From Daphnia carinata (Eukaryota > Arthropoda > Branchiopoda > Diplostraca > Daphniidae), in the NCBI RefSeq assembly GCF_022539665.2, contig NC_081336.1, forward strand, positions 9,896,778-9,960,777: a DNA stretch of 64,000 nt, given 5' to 3'. The position numbers and the translations under genes were made by a program. The notes under the pieces are model-generated. The model was not told where the DNA came from and searched no databases. It was given only the letters and a program-made list of their open reading frames with translations. This document shows, one piece after another, positions 43,560 through 57,220 of this stretch (the stretch's first letter is position 1; each line of letters opens with the position of its first letter).

Positions 43560-46320
43560 TGACAATACTGTGTAATCTACTGACCAGGTTTATCGGTAGT
43601 GAAACGCGTCTCTTACACAACGATTCGAGAACAACAAAAATTAATGATGAACTTTTCGATCCTGAATAAGCATGGCATTCCTTTCGCTATGATTGTCTCT
43701 ATAATATTAAATTCTCGATCACCCTTTCCTTATTTTTATTGTTTTATGCGGCTATAATTTGTGGTGGTTTTTGGATCTGAAATATTGCCATTGTTGGTTG
43801 TGGATGTATTCATCATCTTTGTATTACCATGATAACAATGTGTTTATCTTCCTGGTGTCATCACCGAAAATAGGCCACTACCCGTATCGATGACCAAGTG
43901 CTTCCCCCAACCCCCTTTTCGCCTTTGTTTGCTTGGTACGTATTTTTGTTTTGCTTTTGCTGCTCCTGTTAACAGGAGACGTTCCTCTAATTTAAATTCA
44001 CGATAAAACATGTAACTGTTTCCGTTAATCGCGTTTCGACAAAATGAACTGAATTAACCGGTTAATCATTTCATCACATTGTTTTCTACGTTGTGGATCT
44101 TTTCTACACATTTTGACTATATTACAAAAAGATTGCTAACAGTGTCAATCAGTTTTCAACTTGTTGACGTCAGTGCTATATCTGTAGCAGCTAACTAGGA
44201 GCAATAACGCGATTTTTTAACTTATCAGCCGGGAATTTTCTTTTAGCCAATTCATCCATTATCTTGACGTGTGTTGACGCGTTTTGGCCCCCCCCCCCCC
44301 CCCCAACCTGATGAAGCATGAATAGCAGACGGGAGTGACACCTCATGGTCAAGTGCTTTACGACAACAGGATTACAGCCAATGAAACGTTTGACACCCAA
44401 GCCATCAGAATCATGGATGCGTAAATACTTAAAGAAATAGTACGTATCTATTCTCGATTTTCTTGCAAAAATAAAAGGTCTTCAAAGAGCTTACGAAAAA
44501 TTCGCTTCCGCACTTCAGGTAATAATCTTTTATGGTGCTGATCTGTTCCAGATATTGGGTAAACTTTCAGGTATGACGATTCGAATCGAAGGCTTGTGCA
44601 GAGCAGAGAACTCACTTCAGAGTCTTTTTTAATGGCAGGCTGTTGGTTTTTAGAATTGAAATTCTTGCTGGAAATTGAGCATGATGAAATAATGTTTTCT
44701 TGAATTCTTTTTATTTTTACCTTATATTTCCTAGTTGACGATTCTCTTCAATACAAAACTCTGTTAAGTGACATTGGTTTGGCGAATGCAACGCTGTTTG
44801 TTGATATCTTAAAAATTCAGCAGCTTCAGAACCTGATTTCTTAATCATTCGAAATTCTTAAATACAATTTGCAATATGAAATTCAGCCCAACATTTCATA
44901 ATTCTATCGCCATCTTTTTCCGATTAATTGTTTTATTTGGTGCATAGCTTGTGTTGGCAATGCTGTCGAGGAGCTGGGGTAAGAAAAGCGCCAAATTCCG
45001 CTGACCAACTGATGAGTTTCATCATTGCCATTTTAACTGATATCCACAAAGGATGTGCTATGTGTCGCTTTCTACTCGTCTCTATTTCTGTTTCCGTATT
45101 ATAAGGGTTTCAGTGTTGAAGACAAAAGCTTTCAGTCGCAATCGGCTGACAAACAATTTAGTGTTCAAATTAGATGATGTATCAAGTGTAACTTGAGGCA
45201 ATGGACCACCTGGATGAAATGCTGCTGAATAATGTGTAGACTGGCTATTGAGACGGTCAGCTGATCGAGAATGATTTGGCGCCTTCGACGGGAATGCATC
45301 AACCACGACTTCCGTGCAGTGAAAACTAGTTCATCGATGGATGTGCTGCGTTTGAATGCAATTCATAACGGAGCAAGTTCTCTGCTCTTTTTCCAGGTTA
45401 GTTTTTAGATATTTTTTTTGCTTTCGTTTTGTATGTATCGTCGCACAATGACATATCAAAGGGCCTAAAATGTCGACCCCACCCCTCTCTCAGTTATTTA
45501 GCTGTTATTTTTTTCAAATTGCAACCGTTTATTTTTTTGTTTTTCTTTCATTGATTTGCGAGAAATCCCTGAAAATGATGCAATGTAAGAATGCACTGAT
45601 TCCGTCTTTTTTTCGCCCTTGGTCGGCCTTGTTTTCAAGTCCTTTTTTTCTGGCCATTTTGACGCCATTTTTGCTTCGATGGTGCCATAGAGTGAGAGGT
45701 ATCGTTGACATTGTATTGCTCGTACTGACGAACAATGCAAGTGGCCTGTTTTTTTGTTTGAAGTGGGGAAACAGCTGATTTCCCAATCATCAGATGGCTT
45801 GGCAGAATCTTTATTAGAACCGTCTCTTTCGTGACGACGTCATTTGATTGTTTTTTCCCATTTTGTTTTCCCAATGTTTTGAAAGTCACACCAGAAAAAG
45901 TGGCATTTTCTTGGTAGATGTCTGCTCGTTTAAAAAATCGTAAAATCAACTTTATACTATGAATATTTTATTATGAAATGAAAAACTTTATCCAAAGAGA
46001 AAAGAGGCTTGTTAAACCAATATTGAATCACACTGCTGTTTTTTATGCTTTGATTTTTCCTTTCATTTTAAAGATGTTTGCCCACATAGAATTTTTAATC
46101 ATCAAATGAGTCGCAATCAACTTGGGGTAAAGGAATAATACATTGGCAAAACTCTCGGCGATGCGGACATTTCCGGGGTTCTATTCTGGTGTATTTCTGA
46201 AAGTGAAGTGAGAAAGTAGGAAATTTGAATTTTGTAATGGTAAAAGATATAAGCAATTAGACTATGCGACAGTCGCCATATTTTTTTTTCCGTCGTTAAA
46301 ATGCATTGCGTCGCCAAGAG
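43560..46320. other. Spacer between G3 and G1B
   Basis: No gene is supported. From 44000 it is the left part of duplicated copy B. It carries a CRE palindrome TGACGTCA at 44165-44172, a 17-base poly-C tract (44288-44304) and the cassette at 45400-45955. Confidence 0.6.
45400..45955. repeat. Intergenic cassette, copy 5
   Basis: Near-identical to copy 2 at 9400-9960, with small T-run length differences. The hairpin is imperfect in the same way. Confidence 0.8.
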
Positions 46321-46332
46321 ATGAGTTATGAT

Positions 46333-48792
46333 TCAAACAAGAAGTGCTTCGTCGAGCAGTTTTAGGATTTCGTCCTTGTTGTACATCCTATAATTATAGC
46401 GTACATAATTTCGTGCATCGTGGCCATTGGATATGACACGAGTTCCCAATTGGAGTAAGAGTTGAATGGCGTCAATTAAATTTGGGCTTGAATTCCATTC
46501 AAACAAATAATGGAGCGCATTGCTTCCCGAATAGTCCTTTGCATTCACATCAATTCCCAGTTGGATCAAGAGTTGAATGGCGTCAATTAAATTTGGGCAT
46601 GAATTCCGTGTACACAAATAATGGAGCGCATTCCTTTCGTTATCGTCCTTTGCATTCACATCAATTCCATTTTGGATTAAGAGTTGAATGGTGTCAATTA
46701 AATTTGGGCTTGAATTTGATTCACACAAATAATGGAGCGCATTCTTTCCCCACTTATCCTTTGCATTCACATCAATTCCCAGTTGGATTAAAAGTTGAAT
46801 GGCGTCAATTAAATTTGGGCTTGAATTTGTTTTACACAAATAATGGAGCGCATTCCTTTTGTTATCGTCTTTTACATTCACATCAATTCCCAGTTGGATT
46901 AAAAGTTGAATGGCGTCAATTAAATTTGGGCTTGAATTTGATTTACACAAATGATCAAGCGCATTCCATCCATCATTGTCCTTTGCATTCATATCGATTC
47001 CAATGCGAATGAAGTCGTTGGCTGTTCCTTTTAGATCAGACAAAGAGCCACGAGCACAAAGTTGTCGAAATTCTTCTTCTTTTTTAGTCAGCTAAATTGG
47101 AGAAATGTACGATTGTTTACGTTGCTACTTCCCCCCTTACTAAAAAATTATATTACCTTTTTCGTGATGGATTCCAGTTGTTTGACGACTTCTTTCGAAC
47201 TAACTCTTTTATCCGGATCGTCTTCCAACATTTTCGTTAGTAAGTCATCCTCATAATATTTGCGCAATTCGGCATCAATATCTAGAATTAAGCCACCAGT
47301 TGTTTAATAGATAGAAGAGTAAAATAATATGGAATTAAATTGGAATTACTCTTCATATTCACCGCACGTCCTCCAATTATGTTATCATGAATTTCATTTT
47401 CTTTTTCGCTTGAACCGAACAGATGTTCTCCCTCCAAGAAAAGATATCCGAAAACGAGGCCGAGGACAAACACATCGCTCTTTACTGTGCCTCTTTTCTT
47501 TTCTGCCTCTTCATCCTCTTTTTTTTTATTTTTGTTCAAGAATAAGTTTAACACCTCCGGGGCGTACCAGTTTTTGGTTCCTTCCCGTCCAGTCCATGTT
47601 TATGATCCCCGTTCAGTAACCTTTTTTGCCAGCCCAAAATCAGCCCATTTGATTATTGTCTTTTCATCGTGGCCTGGAGATCGCTTAATTAGAACGTTGT
47701 TCGGCTTAATGTCTCGATGAATTAAATTCTTTGAATGGATGTATGCCAGGCCTGTAGCTAATTGCTGGAAAACCTCGATTTGACGTGGCATAGGTCCTTT
47801 GTATTTTTTGGGATCATCCGACTTCAGGAAAACTTGATCTAAGGAAGCGTAACATAATTCCAATGCGTAGTACCTGTTACACGTCAACGAAAACAAAAAA
47901 AAAATCTACTTTGAAATCATATTGTTGTTTTAAACTAGAGAAAAAAGTCATACATAAAGTCGTTGTCTTTTTCACAGTGAAGAAGTTTGACGATGTTTGG
48001 ATGATCTAACTTCAGCATTGCTTCTTCTTCTATTTTGTCCACGTGACGCATTTCAACTCTTTTTACTGCCACTTCACGACCTCCGAACTTCCCTTTAAAT
48101 ACCATACCAAAGCCACCTTGCCCTATTGGGTTTTCACGGTCGAACCAAATTTTCATCTCTTTCTTATCTTTATTTTGCAAATAGTATAACGCACCCCATC
48201 CAGCGTTGTCCGGCACCATCATACTCACTCCGAATGTATCCAAAACACCGATTACGTCGAGTAAATTTGGGTTTGAATTGTATCGACATAAATAATGGAG
48301 CCCATTTGATCCATCGTTGCTTTTTGCGTTCGCATCGATTCCGAGTTGAATTAAAATTTGAATTGCGTCGATTAAGTTTTGGCTTGATTGATATTGACAC
48401 AAATAATGAATGGCATTCATTCCATTCCTGTCTCTTGCATTTACGTCGATTCCACTTTTGACCACGAGTTGAATTGCGTCGGTTAATTTTGGGTTTGAAT
48501 AGTACCGACACAAAAGATGAAGTGCATTCCTTCCGTCTTTATCCTTTGCGTTCACGTTAATCCCGAACTGAATTAATTCTTTTATTTTTCCCGTTAGATC
48601 CGATCGCGAATCACGCCCACACAATTCAAGCAATTCTTTTTCTTTTCCAGTGAGCTAAATTGAATAAATTGACATTTGCATAATGCGATTAGTCGACTTG
48701 CCTTAAATTCATTATACCTCATCCTTGATGGAATGTAATTGAACGTCTCCTTCTTTCGATGGCATTCTTTTATTGGGGTCGTATTCCCACAT
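46333..48792 (-). pseudogene. G1B: ankyrin-kinase-ankyrin gene with one in-frame stop
   Basis: Exons 48792-48718 (75 nt), 48654-47954 (701 nt), 47873-47350 (524 nt), 47281-47157 (125 nt) and 47091-46333 (759 nt) total 2184 nt, 728 codons, and stay in phase throughout. The only visible lesion is TAA at 47602-47600, where G0 has TAC (Tyr) a few residues after [12 protein letters not shown]. The TAA is shared with G1A. If translated it would give about 348 residues: ankyrin block plus kinase up to the DFG segment, without activation loop or [23 protein letters not shown] and ADFGLAK are intact. Downstream of the stop, SDVFVLGLVFG and about five 37-residue ankyrin repeats remain open, which suggests recent inactivation or that a truncated product is used. 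Confidence 0.85.
46430..47030 (-). repeat. Ankyrin-coding 111-bp repeats of G1B
   Basis: About five 111-bp units, open throughout. At the two codons where G1A has TGA TGA, this copy encodes Trp-Gly (KDKWGKNALHYLC). Confidence 0.9.
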
Positions 48793-49089
48793 TTTTTCCA
48801 ACAGGTCGGGGGAAAATGAGACGAAAAGACTTCAACTTTTAATAACTTGCGTCTGACCACAAATGAACAACTGCAATCTCAAATCGAAACTGAACCACTC
48901 CTGCCCGCCGCTACCTTCCCTATTCAAAAGATAGATGAAAAGATAACGTGAATAGTTCAATAACAAAGTCAGTTAGCTGGCCGCTAACGGATGGGTTTTG
49001 GGCAGAAGACGTTTATCAGAGACGTCCATTCGGTTTACGCGTGATTGTCCAATTTTGGGTTGAGTTACAACCTAATCCTAGCGTTAGTA

Positions 49090-51560
49090 CTCGTCAGTGA
49101 CTCGAAATCCTCGTGACAATACAGTATTATCTATAGCCAGGTTTATCAGTAGTGACAAGCGTTTCTTGCACAACGATTCGAGATTAACAGAAAATAATTA
49201 TAAACTTTTCGATTTAGAATAAGTATGGGATTCCGTTTGCCATCATTGGCTCTATATACAATAAGTACTACCCCTATGTACAATAAGTACAGTAAGCTCT
49301 GATGAAGTTCGTTGTTTGTATCGAAAACTTGTGCTGAGCATAGGACTTCAATTTCTTTTCTATTGGCAGGCTCTTTGTTTCGTGGCTGCAATTTCCGTTC
49401 GGTGTGTGGCATTCTTCAGGTATGTCTTTTCCACTACGCTACTTTTACATAATATGTAAGGGATGAAAAATATAAACATCAGAGCATTGGGATATGAATT
49501 ACAGTGATTATTGTTATTTCTGACATTGTTAAATTTGTTGCTTTCGTTTGTTTCTTGAAGCAGTTTCTAATTGTTGATCACCTTCAGGTTTCGTTGGCAT
49601 TCAGTACAGAAAATTCACAACATTGGACTGGGAGTACCAGCATCCGCCGACATGATTAAATGTTTTCTAAAATTTGTTTTACGTTCTTTTCTAGTAAACA
49701 ATTCTTTTCAATACAAAACTGCTAAGTGAATTCTCAAATAAAATTCTATTCCAGATGGGAAATTTATTAACATTTCATATTTCCATCGCGATCTTTTACA
49801 GAGTAATTGTTTTACTTTGTATTTTAAATTTATTCTTAGTGAGTTGGCAATGCTGTCGAGGAGTTGGGGTGGGGGACAAACAATTAAGTGTTCAAATCAG
49901 ATGATGTATCAAGTGTAACTTGAGGCAATGGATCACCTGGATGAAGTGCTGCTGAACAATGTGTAGACTTGCTATTGAGACGGTCAGCTGATCGAGAATC
50001 ATTTGGCGCCCTCGACGGGAATGCATCAACCACGACCCAATCGCCCAGTGTAAACCAGATAGTTCATCGATGGCTGTGCTGCGTTTGAATGTAGTTCATA
50101 ACGGAGGAAGTTCTCTGCTCTTTTTCCAGGTTAGTTTTTACATATTTTATTTGCTTTCGTAAGACATGTATCATCACGCAGTGACATCTCAGAATGGCCT
50201 TAAATCTCAACCCCTCCCATTTCCCAGTTATTTGGCTGTGATTTTGTTTTCAAATTACAATCGTTTTGTTTTCCATTCATTGATTTGAGAGAGAATGACG
50301 CAATGTAAGAATGCACTGATTCCGTCCGTCCGTTTTTCGCCATCAAATGGCCGGCATTGCCTTCCAGTCCTTTTTATTTGTGGCCATTTTTCGCCATTTT
50401 GGCGCCATTTCTGCTTTGATGGCGCCATGGAGTGAGGGGTATCATTGACATTGCATTGTTCGAACTGACGAACAATGCAAGTGGCTTGCGTTTTTGTCAG
50501 AAATGGGGAAACAGCTGTTTTCCCCAATCAGACGATTTTGCAGAATCGTTTGATGAAGTCTTTCTTGCCAACTTCATTTGATTGATTTTTCGCCTTTTGT
50601 TTCCCCAAACTTTTGAAAGTCACACCAGGAAAAGTGGTATTTTCTCAGTAGATGTTTGCTCGTTTAAAAAATCGTAAAATCAACTTTATACAAGCAGATG
50701 ATTCGGCTGAAAACAAATGGATACACATTGCCAGTTAGGACTGACAATGTCATATAGTAGGAGGGTTTTAAAAACTTATTTAAATACTTGTATTATTAAA
50801 TGCCTGTGGTGTTCATGTGAACTAAACACTTTGTCAATTTGCTAAATCTATATCGGTTTACAGCCTTTTTCAGTCTTTAGTTGTTTTAAATATTTTTTTC
50901 TTGGTTTGCTAAATTGCAACGCAGCTGGCAAGAACAGATTTGATTGTTCTCGAGGTTGCCCAGTTTGCCGGTCGTACTGTTTTCACGTGCAATTTTCTTT
51001 CATTTGACTAATGGAATTGGTTAACGCTCGCAGTTCGCTCTATCAAGAAAAGCGGTTCTTATTTTCTCTTTAGATTACGAGGAAAACTGGGGGTTTTATT
51101 TCATCATTCGAGATATTTTTTTTCCTTTATCATTATTTTTTCAGCGGTTACTCAGGCTGTTTACTGCTCTGATTGTTTTCATGTATCAGTTCGGTTAGAG
51201 TTTTGCTAGAACTTTGAAATGAAATGAAAAACTTATCCAAAGAGAAAAGAGGCTTGTTAAACCAATATTGAATCACACTGCTGGTTTTTATGCTTTGATT
51301 TTTCCTTTCATTTTAAAGATGTTTGCCCACATAGAATTTTTAATCATCAAATGAGTCGCAATCAACTTGGGGTAAAGGAATAATACATTGGCAAAACTCT
51401 CGGCGATGCGGACATTTCCGGGGTTCTATTCTGGTGTATTTCTGAAAGTGAAGTGAGACAGAAGGAAATTTGAATTTTGTAGTGGTGAAAGGTATAAGAA
51501 ATTCGAGTATACGACAGTCGCCGTATTTTATTTTCCGTCGTTAAAGTGCATTGCATCGCC
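49090..51560. other. Spacer between G1B and G2B
   Basis: Nearly identical to 13130-15600. It carries the cassette at 50160-50700 and its perfect hairpin at 50453-50478. No gene is supported. Confidence 0.6.
50160..50700. repeat. Intergenic cassette, copy 6, with hairpin
   Basis: Copy B counterpart of 14200-14740; no clear differences were noticed by eye. Confidence 0.8.
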
Positions 51561-51577
51561 TAGAGATGAGTTATGAT

Positions 51578-54500
51578 TCAAACGAGAAATGTTTCGTCGA
51601 GCAGTTTTAGGATTTCGATCTCGTTGGAAATCCAACGATTATGGCGTAAATAAATTCGTGCATCGTGACCATTGGATATGACACGAGTTCCCAGTTGGAT
51701 TAAGAGTTGAATGGCGTCAATTAAATTTGGGCTTGAATTCCATTCACACAAATAATGGAGCGCATTCTTTCCCGAAACGTCCTTTGCATTCACGTCAATG
51801 CCCACTGAGATTAAAAGTTGAATGGCGTCAATCAAATTTGGGCATGAATTCCGTGTACACAAATAAAGCAGCGCATTCCTTTCCTCATCGTCCATTGCAA
51901 TCACATCGATTCCCTTTTGGATCAAGAGACGAATGGCGTCAATTAAATTTGGGCTTGAATTTGATCTACACAAATAATGGAGTGCATTCCTTCTCCAAGT
52001 GTCCTTTGCATTCACATCAATTCCCAGTGGGATTAAGAGTTGAATGGCGCCAATTAAATTTGGGCTTGAATTTGATTCACACAAATAATGGAGCGCATTC
52101 ATTCCATCATCGTCCTTTGCATTCACATCAATTCCCAGTGGGGTTAAGAGTTGAATGGCGTCAATTAAATTTTGGCTTGACTTTGATTTACATAAATGAT
52201 GGAGAGCATTCTTTCCCGAATAGTCCTTTGCATTCACATCAATTCCCAATTGTATTAAGAGTGGAATGGCTTCAATTAAATTTGCGCTTGAATTTGGTTG
52301 ACACAAAAGATGGAGCGCATTCTTTCCCCACTTGTCCTTTGCATTCACATCAATTCCCAGTGGGATTAAAAGTTGAATGGCGTCAATTACATTTGGGCTT
52401 GAATTTGATTCACACAAATAATGGAGCGCATTTCTTCTACCGAAGTGCTCTTTGCATTCACATCAATTCGCTGTTGGATTAAGAGTTGAATGGCGTCAAT
52501 TAAATTTGGGCTTGAATTTGATTCACACAAATAATGAAGCGCATTCCATCCATTATCGTTCTTTGCATTCACGTCAATTCCCAGTGTGGTTAAGAGTTTA
52601 ATGGCGTCAATTAAATTTTGGCTTGACTTTGATTTACATAAATGATGGAGCGCATTCTCTCCCGAATTGCACTTTGCATTCACATCAATTCCCTTTTGGA
52701 TTAAGAGTTGAATGGCGTCAATTGAATTTGGGCTTGAATTGTTTACACACAAAAAATGGAGCGCATTCCTTCCCAAATTGTCTTTTGCAGTCACATCAAT
52801 TCCCAGTGGGATTAAAAGTTGAATGGCGTCAATTAAATTTGCGCTTGAATTTAATAAACAAAAATAATGGAGCGCATTCTGTCCCGAAGTGCTCTTTGCA
52901 TTCACATCAATTCCCAGTGGGATTAACAGTTGAATGGCGTCAATTAAATGTGGGCTTGACTTTAATTGACACAAATAATGGAGCGCATTCTTTCCCGAAT
53001 CGTCCTTGGCATTCACATCAAGTCCCTTTTGGATTAAGAGATGAATGGCGTCAATTAAATTTGGGCTTTTATTCCATTCACACAAATAATAGAGCGCATT
53101 CATTCCATTAGAGTCCTTTGCATTGACATCAATTCCCAGTTGGATTAAGAGTTGAATGGCGTCAATTAAATTTGAGCTTGAATTGTATCCACACAAATAA
53201 TGGAGCGCATTCATTTTCGAATTGTCTTTTGCATTCACATCAATTCCTAGTTTGATTAAGAGTTGAGAAGCGTCAATTAAACTAGGGCTTGACTTTAGTT
53301 GACACAAAAGATGTAGCGCATTCTTTCCGTATCTGTCCTTTGCATTCACATCAATTCCCGGTGGGATTAAGAGTTGAATGACGTCAATTAAATTTGGGCT
53401 TGATTTTGATTTACACAAATAATGGAGCGCATTCCTTCCCATAAATGTCCTTTGCATTGACATCAATTCCCAGTTGGATTAAGAGTTGAATGGCGCCAAT
53501 TAAATTTGGGCTTGAATTTGATTTACACAAATAATGGAGCGCATTCCATCCACCAATGTCCTTTGCATTCACATCAATTCCCAGTGGGATTAAGAGTTGA
53601 ATGGCGTCAATTAAATTTGGGCTTGAATTTGATTCACACAAATAATGGAGCGCACTACTTCCATATATGTCCTTTGCATTCACATCAATTCCTAGTTGGA
53701 TTAAGAGTTGAATGGCTCCAATTAAATTTGGGCTTGAACTTGATTTACACAAAAAATGGAGCGCATTCCGTCCATCATCGTCCCTTGCATTCACATCAAT
53801 TCCCAGTTGGATTAAGAGTTGAATGGCTCCAATTAAATTTGCGCTTGAATTTGATTCACACAAATAATGAAGCGCATTCCTTCCCGAATTGCTGTTTGCA
53901 TTCACATCAATTCCCAGTGGGATTAAGAGTTGAATGGCGTCGATTAAATTTGGGCTTGAACTTGATTGACACAAATAATGGAGCGCATTCCTTCCATCAG
54001 AGTCCTTTGCATTCACATCGATTCCAATGCGAATGAAGTCGTTGATCCTTCCAACTAGATCAGACAAAGAGCCACGAGCACAAAGTTGTCGAAATTCTTC
54101 TTCTTTTTCAGCCAGCTAAATTGGAGAGATTTCCGATTGTTTACGTTGCTACTTCCCCACTTACAAAAAAAATGAAATTACCTTTTTCGTGATGGGTTCC
54201 AGTTGTTCGACGACTTCTTTCGAACTAATTCTTTTATCCGGATCGTGTTCCAACATTTTGTTTAGTAAGTCATCCTCATAATATTTGCGCAATTCGTCAT
54301 CAATATCTAGAATTAAGCCACCAAGTGTTTATCAATATAAGAGTAAAATAATATGGTATTAAATTGGGATTACTTTTCATATTCACCGGATCATGTCTAA
54401 TTATGTTTTTGTGAATTTCCTCCTCACTTGAACCGAATAGATGCTCTCCCTTTAAAAAAAAATAACCGAAGACGAGACCGAGGACAAACACGTCACTCTT

Positions 54501-55832
54501 GACCGTGCCCCAAAACTCATCCGCCTTTTCCGCGTTTTCCGCCTTTTTTCCGTTGATGAGTTTTTCCAGCACTTCGGGTGCGTACCAAGTTCTCGTTCCT
54601 CTCACTCCAGTCCACGAGTGAAGTCCCTTTTCGTTTACGCATTTGGCTAGTCCAAAATCAGACAATTTCATTATTATCTCTTCACATTTTCCAGGCTTTC
54701 GCATAATGAGAATATTTTCTGGTTTGATGTCTCGATGAATTAATTTCTGCGAATGGATGTAGGCGAAGCCTGTAGCTAATTGACGGAATATTTTGATTGG
54801 AGGTGGCATACGTCCATTGTATTTTTTGGAAACATCCTCCTTCAGGAAAAGTTGATCTAACGAAGCGACACATAATTCCAATGCGTAGTACCTTTAACAC
54901 GAAAACAAGAAACAAATCAATTTTTAAATCTTATTGTTATTTAAAACCAGAAAAAAAAGTCATACATGAAGTCGTTGTCTTTTTCACAGTGAAGAAGTTT
55001 GACGATGTTTGGATGATATAACTTTAGCATTGCTTCTTCTTCTCTTTTGTCGACACGATCTATTAGAACTCTTTTTACTGCCACTTCACGACCTCCGAAA
55101 TTCCCTTTAAATACCATACCAAAGCCACCTTTCCCTATTGGAGAAGTATCCCGATTGATCCAAATTTTCATTTCCTTCTTATCTTTATTATACAAATAAT
55201 ACAACGCATTCCATCCATCTTTGTCCTTTGTCTGCACATCTACTCCGACTTCAATCAAAATATTAACTGCGTCGAGCACATTTGGGTTTGAATTGTCTCG
55301 ACATAAATAATGGAGCGCATTTGATCCATCGTTAGTTTTTGCCTTCACGTCGATTCCGGATTTATTTAAAATTTGAATTGCGTCGATTAAGTTTTTGCTT
55401 GAATGGTATCGACACAAATAATGAATGGCATTCATTCCATTGTTGTCCCTTGCATTCACGTCGATTCCGCTTTCGATTACGAGTTTAATTGCGTCGATTA
55501 ATTTTTCGTTTGAATAGTACCGACACAAAAGATGGAGCGCATTCATTCCGTTTTTGTCCTTTGCGTTCAGTTTAATTCCGAATTGAATTAATTCTTTGAT
55601 TTTTCCCGTTAGATCCAATCGCGAATCACTCCCACACAATTCAAGCAATTCTTTTTCTTTTCCAGTGAGCTAAATTGTAAGGAATTAACGTGTGCTAAAT
55701 GTGATTGCTCGACTTGCCTTAAATTCATAATACCTGATCCTTGATCGAGTGTGACCGAAAGACTCTTCCCAGTTCTTCTTTTCCGAAGACTTCTTTCGAT
55801 CTCATTCTTTCATTGGGGTCGTTTTTCGACAT
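51578..55832 (-). CDS. G2B: ankyrin-kinase-ankyrin protein (two frameshifts)
   Basis: Same five exons as G2A: 55832-55734, 55669-54966, 54891-54374, 54306-54182 and 54115-51578. Domains are the same: short ankyrin block, kinase with GKGGFG, VAVKRV, HRDIKPEN, SDFGLAK and WYAPEVL, then about 21 ankyrin repeats. G2B lacks the extra T that breaks G2A. It has instead one extra C near 53438-53440 and two extra bases (TA) near 52438-52439. The two insertions sum to three, so the frame is restored after the second, but about 1 kb between them is out of frame and meets stops at once. In the catalytic-loop region (about 54695-54775) it differs from G2A at many sites and partly matches G3 (LIMRKPGK), a sign of gene conversion. 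Confidence 0.88.
51650..54070 (-). repeat. Ankyrin-coding 111-bp tandem array of G2B
   Basis: Counterpart of 15690-18110 with the same unit order. Apart from the indels described for G2B I saw few differences. Confidence 0.93.
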
Positions 55833-55839
55833 TTTTTCC

Positions 55840-57220
55840 AACAGTTTGGGGGAAAATGAGACGAGATGATTTCAACTTTTACTAACTTGCATCTGACCAC
55901 AAATGAACAACTGCAATCTCAAGCGAGACTGAACCACTCCTGCCCGCCACATACTTCCTTATTCACGAGAAAGATCGTGAGTAGTTCAACAATATGGTCA
56001 GTCAGTTGGCCGCTAATGATTGGCTTTGGGCAGAAGATGTTTATCAGAGACGTCCATTCGGTTTACACGTGATTGTCCCATTTCGAGTAAAGTTACAACC
56101 TAATCCTAGCGTTAGTACTCGTCATTGCCTCGAAATCCTTGTAGCAATACAGTGTTATCTACTAGCCAGGTTTATCAGTAGAGAAATGCGTCTCTTACAC
56201 AACGATTCGAGAACAACAAAAAATAATGATGAACTTTTCGATCCTGAATAAAAATGGCATTCCGTTTCCCATCATTGGCTCTATATTATTAAGTTAAAGA
56301 ATCAATCACCCTTGCCTTGTTTTTATTGTTTTATTCATTTATAACGTTTCCTTTGGTGATTGCTGAATATGAAATATTTCCATTTTTGGTTGTAGATGTA
56401 TTCATTATCGTGGTATTACCACGATAACAATGTGCTTATCTTCATGTAGTCATGACCGACAATGCGCCATTACCCGTATGAATTACCAAGTGCCTGCCTC
56501 ATCTTGCCTCCCCTTTATTTGTTTGGTTTTTTTAATTTATCTTTTGCTTGCCCTCTTAGCAGAGGACATTCCCCGTTCTAAATTCACGATTCCACTGATT
56601 CCGTTAATCGCGTTCCGGCAAAATGAACTGCATTAACCGGTTAATTATATTTCATCACATTTTTTATATTATTGAGATTCCTTTTAACACATTTTGACTA
56701 TTCTACAAAGTTTTTATTTATCAGCCGGGAATTTATTGTTAGCCAATCCACTTATGTTTACGTGTTGACGCTTTTTGGCACCCAATCTTTTAAACATTTA
56801 TTTTATTGATTGAAAAAGGAACATGGATAGCGCTGATTTTCCATCCAACATGGAAGAAATTTGAATGTCCAAAACTGAAAGGATTTCTCTACCAGTTGGC
56901 ACAAAAATAGCATTTTGTTTCATTTTTTTTCACATTGCCTCATATTTTCTTGTTCGAATGATTGTTTGTATTTCCGTCCCACGCTGAAAGAATTGATTGT
57001 CTTCAGTGACGTCAGTTATTTCCATTCGATAAAAGTTATTTTTTCTTGGAGATTTATTCCGTGTGTTGTTCATATTCAGGATCTGCTGTGGCGATTTTGT
57101 CGGCTTTTTCTTTGTCCTTCTGGTGTTTATGACATCGTAGACGGACATCGGTCTCTGTTTCCGCCGTAGTGTTCCATTTACGCCTCAGGTATTATTTTTT
57201 GTTTGTCGTGCTGGTCTGTT
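55840..57220 (-). promoter_or_regulatory. Conserved upstream region of G2B
   Basis: Same blocks as upstream of G2A: GGCAGAAGATGTTTATCAGA near 56027, palindrome at 56405-56427, the CAGCCGGGAATTT word near 56722 and CRE TGACGTCA at 57007-57014. Confidence 0.4.
56405..56427. repeat. Perfect 23-bp palindrome upstream of G2B
   Basis: Identical to 20445-20467: 11-bp arms around one T. Confidence 0.85.
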
